This document shows, in pieces, positions 60,346 to 64,000 of a stretch of DNA of 64,000 nt (position 1 is its first letter; each line of letters opens with the position of its first letter). Location: positions 2,111,001 to 2,175,000 of the forward strand of contig NZ_CP012700.1 of NCBI RefSeq assembly GCF_001307295.1. Direction: 5' to 3'. Source of the DNA: Sphingopyxis macrogoltabida (GTDB lineage Bacteria > Pseudomonadota > Alphaproteobacteria > Sphingomonadales > Sphingomonadaceae). Position numbers and translations under genes: made by a program. A model generated the notes under the pieces. That model was not told the origin of the DNA and did not search any database. It saw only the letters and a list, made by a program, of their open reading frames with translations.

Positions 60346-61943
60346 GGCAAATCGATCCGGTACAGCGGCACCCCGCTGAAGATCAGCCGCTGCGCCTGTC
60401 CGTCGATGATCGTGTCGAAGGCCAGCCATTCGGGCGCGTGCGCCGGCTCGGCGAAGCGAAAACGGCCCGGCGCCTCTTCGACCAGTTCGGTTGCGAGGCT
60501 TGCGTCGGCATAGGCGAAGGTCAGCCGGCCCTTGCGCACGAAGACGCGGACGCTTGGCCCCTCTTCGCCATGCGCGGCATAGCGGCCGACGAGCGGCAGC
60601 GCGGCAGCGGGCGCCTCGACAGGCGGCGTGCCTTGCCTCGCGTAGCTCGCGGCGCCGTCGGACACATCGGTTACCGCGCCGGCGGCATCGCGAAAGAACA
60701 GGAAGGCGCGGGGGCCGGTCGCGGTCTGGTAGAGCCCCCAGGTCTCCCTCCCGAGGCGGTCGAGCGGTACGGTCTTGTCGCCTTCGACGAGACCGAGCCC
60801 GCCCGACATGTCGGCCCGGAATGCAAGCCTGCGTCCCCCTGCCCCTGCGAAGCTGCCCGCAAAGCTGTTCGCGTCCCGCCATGCGGCGGACGCTTGCGGC
60901 GTGTGGGGTTCGCCACCCGCCAGCCGCGCGACGATGCGGTCGCGCAATGCCTTGTCGATCGGCCCGTTGCCGAGAAAAACGACCGCGAAGCCGTCCGCCA
61001 CATGCGCCGAGAGATAGGCCTGGAAACCAGCGATCGACCCGCTGTGCGCGAGCACGCGTCCGCCTTCCAGCACGTCGACGCCATAGCCGTAATCGTCGAG
61101 CCCGGGGGTCGCGAAGCGATCGAAGGCAGCGTCGGATATCAGCCGCCCGTTCGGCGTATCCCCGCGTGCCAGCAGCATCCGCGCATAAGCACCCATATCG
61201 GCCGCGTCGGACACCACCGCGCCATCGGCCGATAGATAGTCGAACCACGGCGCTTCGGCGAACTTGCCGTCGGGCGTCCGCGCGTAGCTGGTCGCGATCT
61301 GCCCGCGCAGCCGGTCGTCGATCTGCGGCGAGGTCGCCGCCATCCCGAGCCGGCCCAGCACGCGCCGTTGCAGGATCAGCGGAAAGGGCTCGCCGTCGAT
61401 CCGCTCGGCGATATAGCCAAGCAACTGGTATCCCGAGTTCGAATACCAGAAATGTGCGCCCGGGGCGTAGCGCGGCTCGAAACCGTCGAGTGCCTTGATC
61501 AGGAAGCGCATCGAGGCGGCATGCGCCAGATAATTGGGGAACCCCGACGTATGCCGCAGCAGCGAATGGCCGGTGATCGGCGTGGATGTCGGTGCCGGGC
61601 GAAAATCGGGAAGATAGCGCGCGACCGGCGCGTCGGGGTCGAAGCGCCCTTCGTCGGCCATCTGCATCAGCGCGATCGCGGTGAAGGATTTGGAGATCGA
61701 CCCGATCGCGAAGCGGGTGTCCGCCGTCACCGGCTGTTTGCGTGCGATATCGGCATAGCCGTGGGTCGCGACGAGCCGCATCCGTTCGCGATCGGTGACC
61801 GCGACCACCAACCCATATTCGCTCGGCGCCCCCTCGACCATCGCGCGGACATCGTCGAGTGCCTGCTGCGAAAGCGCGGTCTGGCCGAAAGCCGCACTCG
61901 CCAGCCCGAGCATCGAGGCGAGAAACAGGAACAGACGGGTCAT
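60342..61943 (-). CDS. serine hydrolase (class C beta-lactamase / D-alanyl aminopeptidase-like)
   Basis: 533 residues. Signal peptide, then S-x-x-K in IGSISKSFTAIAL (Ser near 84), Y-x-N in FWYSNSGYQLLG, and HSGSIAGF in place of KTG. A C-terminal lipocalin-like part follows (after about 370), typical of D-aminopeptidase / esterase relatives (Beta-lactamase PF00144). Start at ATG 61943, overlapping the DUF1611 stop (ATGA); another ATG is three codons upstream. Operon partner in D-amino acid release. Confidence 0.88.
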   Translation of the reverse strand: MTRLFLFLASMLGLASAAFGQTALSQQALDDVRAMVEGAPSEYGLVVAVTDRERMRLVATHGYADIARKQPVTADTRFAIGSISKSFTAIALMQMADEGRFDPDAPVARYLPDFRPAPTSTPITGHSLLRHTSGFPNYLAHAASMRFLIKALDGFEPRYAPGAHFWYSNSGYQLLGYIAERIDGEPFPLILQRRVLGRLGMAATSPQIDDRLRGQIATSYARTPDGKFAEAPWFDYLSADGAVVSDAADMGAYARMLLARGDTPNGRLISDAAFDRFATPGLDDYGYGVDVLEGGRVLAHSGSIAGFQAYLSAHVADGFAVVFLGNGPIDKALRDRIVARLAGGEPHTPQASAAWRDANSFAGSFAGAGGRRLAFRADMSGGLGLVEGDKTVPLDRLGRETWGLYQTATGPRAFLFFRDAAGAVTDVSDGAASYARQGTPPVEAPAAALPLVGRYAAHGEEGPSVRVFVRKGRLTFAYADASLATELVEEAPGRFRFAEPAHAPEWLAFDTIIDGQAQRLIFSGVPLYRIDLP

Positions 61944-62992
61944 GCGAGGCATGCATCCACCAGCCGATCGAATGCCGCCCCGCGCCGCATCGGGTCGGCA
62001 ACGGGCATGCCCCACTCGATCGACAGTGCCGCCATCGCCGCTTCGGCCTCCTCTGCCCGCAGCCCCACCGTGTTGAGCGAGACCCCCGCACAGCGCACAC
62101 GCGGATTGGTCAGTCGCGCCTGATCGAGCGTCACCTCGATCGCACGAGCGATCGACGGCAGCGGATAGCCCGTCAGGCCGACGATCCGCTCGCGCCCATG
62201 CGCATGGCATAGCACAAGCACGTCGGGCTGCGAGCCATGAAGCAGGCCGAGCGACACGCCGGCATAGGAAGGATGAAAGAGCGACCCCTGCCCCTCGATC
62301 ACGTCCCAATGCGCGGGATCGGCGTCGGGGCTGAGCAGTTCGGCCGCGCCGGCGACGAAATCGCTCACCACCGCGTCGATGGGGATGCCCGATCCGGCGA
62401 TCATGATCCCGGTCTGGCCCGTCGCACGAAAATCGGCGGCAAGGCCGCGGGTGCGGAATGCCCCGGTGAGCGCCAGCGCGGTATATTTCTTGCCGAGCGC
62501 GCAGTCGGTGCCGACGGTGAGCAGCCGCCTACCGCTGCGACGGCGGCCGGTCGCGATCGGCAGCCCCGGCGGCGGCGAACGGACGTCGATCAGGCGCCGC
62601 CCCTCGGCCTCGGCGACGCGCTTCAGGCGCGGATCGTCGGCAAGGCGATCGTGCGCGCCGCTGACGATATCGAGCCCCGCTTCGAGCGCCTCGATCAGGC
62701 AGGGAATCCAGCCGGGCCGGATCGCCCCGCCGATCGACGCCGCGGCAAGCACCAGCCCCCGCGCCCCTGCCGCATAGGCCTCGCGCGGCCGCATGACCGG
62801 CAGGCCGAGCGAGGCGGCAGCGCCGGCGCATTTATACTCGGCGATACAGAGCCCCGGGGCCCAGTCGATCAGGCCCTGTCCGGTCTTCAGATAGGTGGTG
62901 TCGTCGGCGTCGCCGAGAAAGAGGAGATAGGGTTGCGGCAGGTCGATCCGGACGCCCGCGACCGACGGTGCGATATCGATGACGTCGCTCAT
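61940..62992 (-). CDS. DUF1611 family protein (DgcN-like)
   Basis: 350 residues. P-loop-like GTDCALGKKYTALAL near residue 160, FRATGQTGIMIAGSGIPIDA and VIEGQGSLFHPSY (DUF1611 core). In marine bacteria the DUF1611 protein DgcN has been reported to act in D-glutamate catabolism with the epimerase DgcA, using an N-acyl intermediate; that link is from memory and applies by homology only. Here DgcA is absent, and a D-aminoacylase is the upstream neighbour, coupled by ATGA. Confidence 0.85.
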   Translation of the reverse strand: MSDVIDIAPSVAGVRIDLPQPYLLFLGDADDTTYLKTGQGLIDWAPGLCIAEYKCAGAAASLGLPVMRPREAYAAGARGLVLAAASIGGAIRPGWIPCLIEALEAGLDIVSGAHDRLADDPRLKRVAEAEGRRLIDVRSPPPGLPIATGRRRSGRRLLTVGTDCALGKKYTALALTGAFRTRGLAADFRATGQTGIMIAGSGIPIDAVVSDFVAGAAELLSPDADPAHWDVIEGQGSLFHPSYAGVSLGLLHGSQPDVLVLCHAHGRERIVGLTGYPLPSIARAIEVTLDQARLTNPRVRCAGVSLNTVGLRAEEAEAAMAALSIEWGMPVADPMRRGAAFDRLVDACLA

Positions 62993-64000
62993 CGTGCGAT
63001 CTCCGATTGTATCGGCCGCCCGGGCGAGACACCCTCGACCAGTTCGCCCCCGTCGACCACGAACACACCATTGACCATCACATAGCGAAAACCCTCCGAC
63101 GGCCGCGCAGCGTCGCCATAGGTCGCCTTCGTCCCGACGGTGGCGGGATCGAACAGGACGATGTCGGCGTCGGCACCGGGCTGGAGCCGCCCCTTGCGCG
63201 CCATCGCGGGCACGAAGGACTGCAACCGCTGCGCCGGTGCCAGCGTCATCTTGCGGATCGCTTCGCTCAGCCCGAGCGCCTTGGTCTCGCGCACATAATG
63301 GCCGAGCACGCGCGCAAAGGTGCCGGCGGAACGCGGGTGGCCGTTCGGCCCCTCGATCCGGCCGCCGTCGCTCGCGACGATCACCGTCGGGTCGGCGAGC
63401 AGCGCGGCGATCGTCGCCTCGCTGTTCATATGCATGATGATGCCGTCATCGCCGCTGCCCGCGCGCAACACGTCGAAGTCGGCCTGCGTCAGCCGCTTGC
63501 CGGTCCTGCGCGACTGCAGATCGCCGACGCCGACGCCCCAGCGCTTTTCCCACCCCGGATCGAAGAAATGGCTGCGTACCGCGTCGACCGATCCGCCCCA
63601 TGGATAGGTTTCGGTCGAGATATCGACGCCGCGTCCGCGCGCGTCGCGCATCAGTGCGACCATCGCCGGCGCCTCTGACATCGCCATGCTGTTGATATGC
63701 GCGATATGGACGCAAGCGCCGGTGATCGCCGCATTGGCAATATTTTCCTGCACCGCTTCCAGCGTGCTGTCGGGCTCGACGAGACTGCCGAAGCGGATAT
63801 GGGTGAAGAGGCAGCTCTTGCTCCGCGCCGCGACACGCGTGACGTCGAGCAGCTCGCGATGTGTGATGCCCGGCGCATATTGCGTGCCGCTGCCGATCCC
63901 GATCGCCCCTTCCTCAAGCCCCTGTTCGAGGAGCGATGCGAGTCGCGGATAGGCGGTATCGGCGATCGGCCGGTCGGCTTCGGGCGCCGCGAATTTTTCG
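62989..64000 (-). CDS. N-acyl-D-amino-acid deacylase (D-aminoacylase), 5' end outside the window
   Basis: C-terminal 336 codons, open to the window edge. Amidohydrolase signatures: HIAHINSMAM (metal His), ETYPWGGSVDAVR, catalytic Asp in IVASDGGRIEGPNGHPRSAG and RVLGHYVRETKAL, typical of D-aminoacylase. It hydrolyses N-acyl-D-amino acids to free D-amino acids. It is the first visible gene of the operon ending in the erythromycin-esterase-like gene; its start lies beyond base 64000. Overlap ATGA with the DUF1611 gene. Confidence 0.9.
   Translation of the reverse strand, partial: EKFAAPEADRPIADTAYPRLASLLEQGLEEGAIGIGSGTQYAPGITHRELLDVTRVAARSKSCLFTHIRFGSLVEPDSTLEAVQENIANAAITGACVHIAHINSMAMSEAPAMVALMRDARGRGVDISTETYPWGGSVDAVRSHFFDPGWEKRWGVGVGDLQSRRTGKRLTQADFDVLRAGSGDDGIIMHMNSEATIAALLADPTVIVASDGGRIEGPNGHPRSAGTFARVLGHYVRETKALGLSEAIRKMTLAPAQRLQSFVPAMARKGRLQPGADADIVLFDPATVGTKATYGDAARPSEGFRYVMVNGVFVVDGGELVEGVSPGRPIQSEIAR

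Overview
The window is chromosomal DNA of a high-GC alphaproteobacterium, most likely an order Sphingomonadales member of the Sphingopyxis/Sphingomonas type. This rests on gene order (eno-ftsB-pdhA-pdhB, rpiB-glyA-nrdR, ffs-dnaX-ybaB), an E1-beta subunit with its own lipoyl domain, alphaproteobacterial DUF families (DUF2794, DUF4170, NDUFS4-like) and intergenic palindromes of the type common in sphingomonad genomes. Genus is an inference; no rRNA is present.

Layout. 1-3.7 kb: 3' part of uvrA, a small membrane protein and an ABM-type monooxygenase. 3.7-6.8 kb: an AT-richer accessory island holding a RelA/SpoT-domain gene translationally coupled to a gene that has been cut in two by an IS256-family element (5234-6656). 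Removing the IS and one copy of the target duplication restores one 336-codon frame. 6.8-15.5 kb: the phosphate-starvation block: back-to-back Pho boxes, pstS-pstC-pstA-pstB-phoU-phoB (no phoR), a small exported protein and a phosphate-selective-type porin. The porin's own four-heptamer Pho box is separated from its coding region by a 266-bp element with 32-bp terminal inverted repeats. 15.6-19.4 kb: an SDR dehydrogenase, a membrane protein, DUF2794, cysE and a phytoene-synthase-like protein. 19.5-25.4 kb: pdhA/pdhB, ftsB, a five-EF-hand protein and eno. 25.6-28.1 kb: a run of small Ala/Lys-rich and membrane envelope-stress-type proteins, DUF4170 and an NDUFS4-like protein. 28.2-36.4 kb: hrpB, DUF1801, polyprenyl diphosphate synthase, chorismate mutase, a GST, a two-component system with a PepSY protein, tRNA-Val and HU. 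36.5-43.7 kb: lon, ybaB, dnaX, SRP RNA, then a coupled set of cysteine desulfurase, ferredoxin and a class A beta-lactamase carrying the Cys69/Cys238 pair typical of class A carbapenemases. 43.8-49.8 kb: a hydrolase, DUF3667, rpiB-glyA-nrdR-trmJ, a second chorismate mutase and rpsD. 49.9-58.8 kb: S9 and M28 peptidases, the agmatine-to-putrescine pair aguA/aguB, a HerA-like ATPase, two small genes and a cyclophilin-like isomerase. 58.9-64 kb: tRNA-Ser and a four-gene overlapping operon (D-aminoacylase, DUF1611/DgcN-like, serine hydrolase, erythromycin-esterase-like) that looks built for N-acyl-D-amino-acid or peptide scavenging.

The most unusual part is the 3.7-6.8 kb island together with the Pho-box arrangement beside it. 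A possible alarmone-synthetase two-gene module sits directly behind a well-matched PhoB site that points towards it, and an insertion sequence has inactivated its first gene. Most of the rest is ordinary housekeeping with dense overlapping gene pairs.
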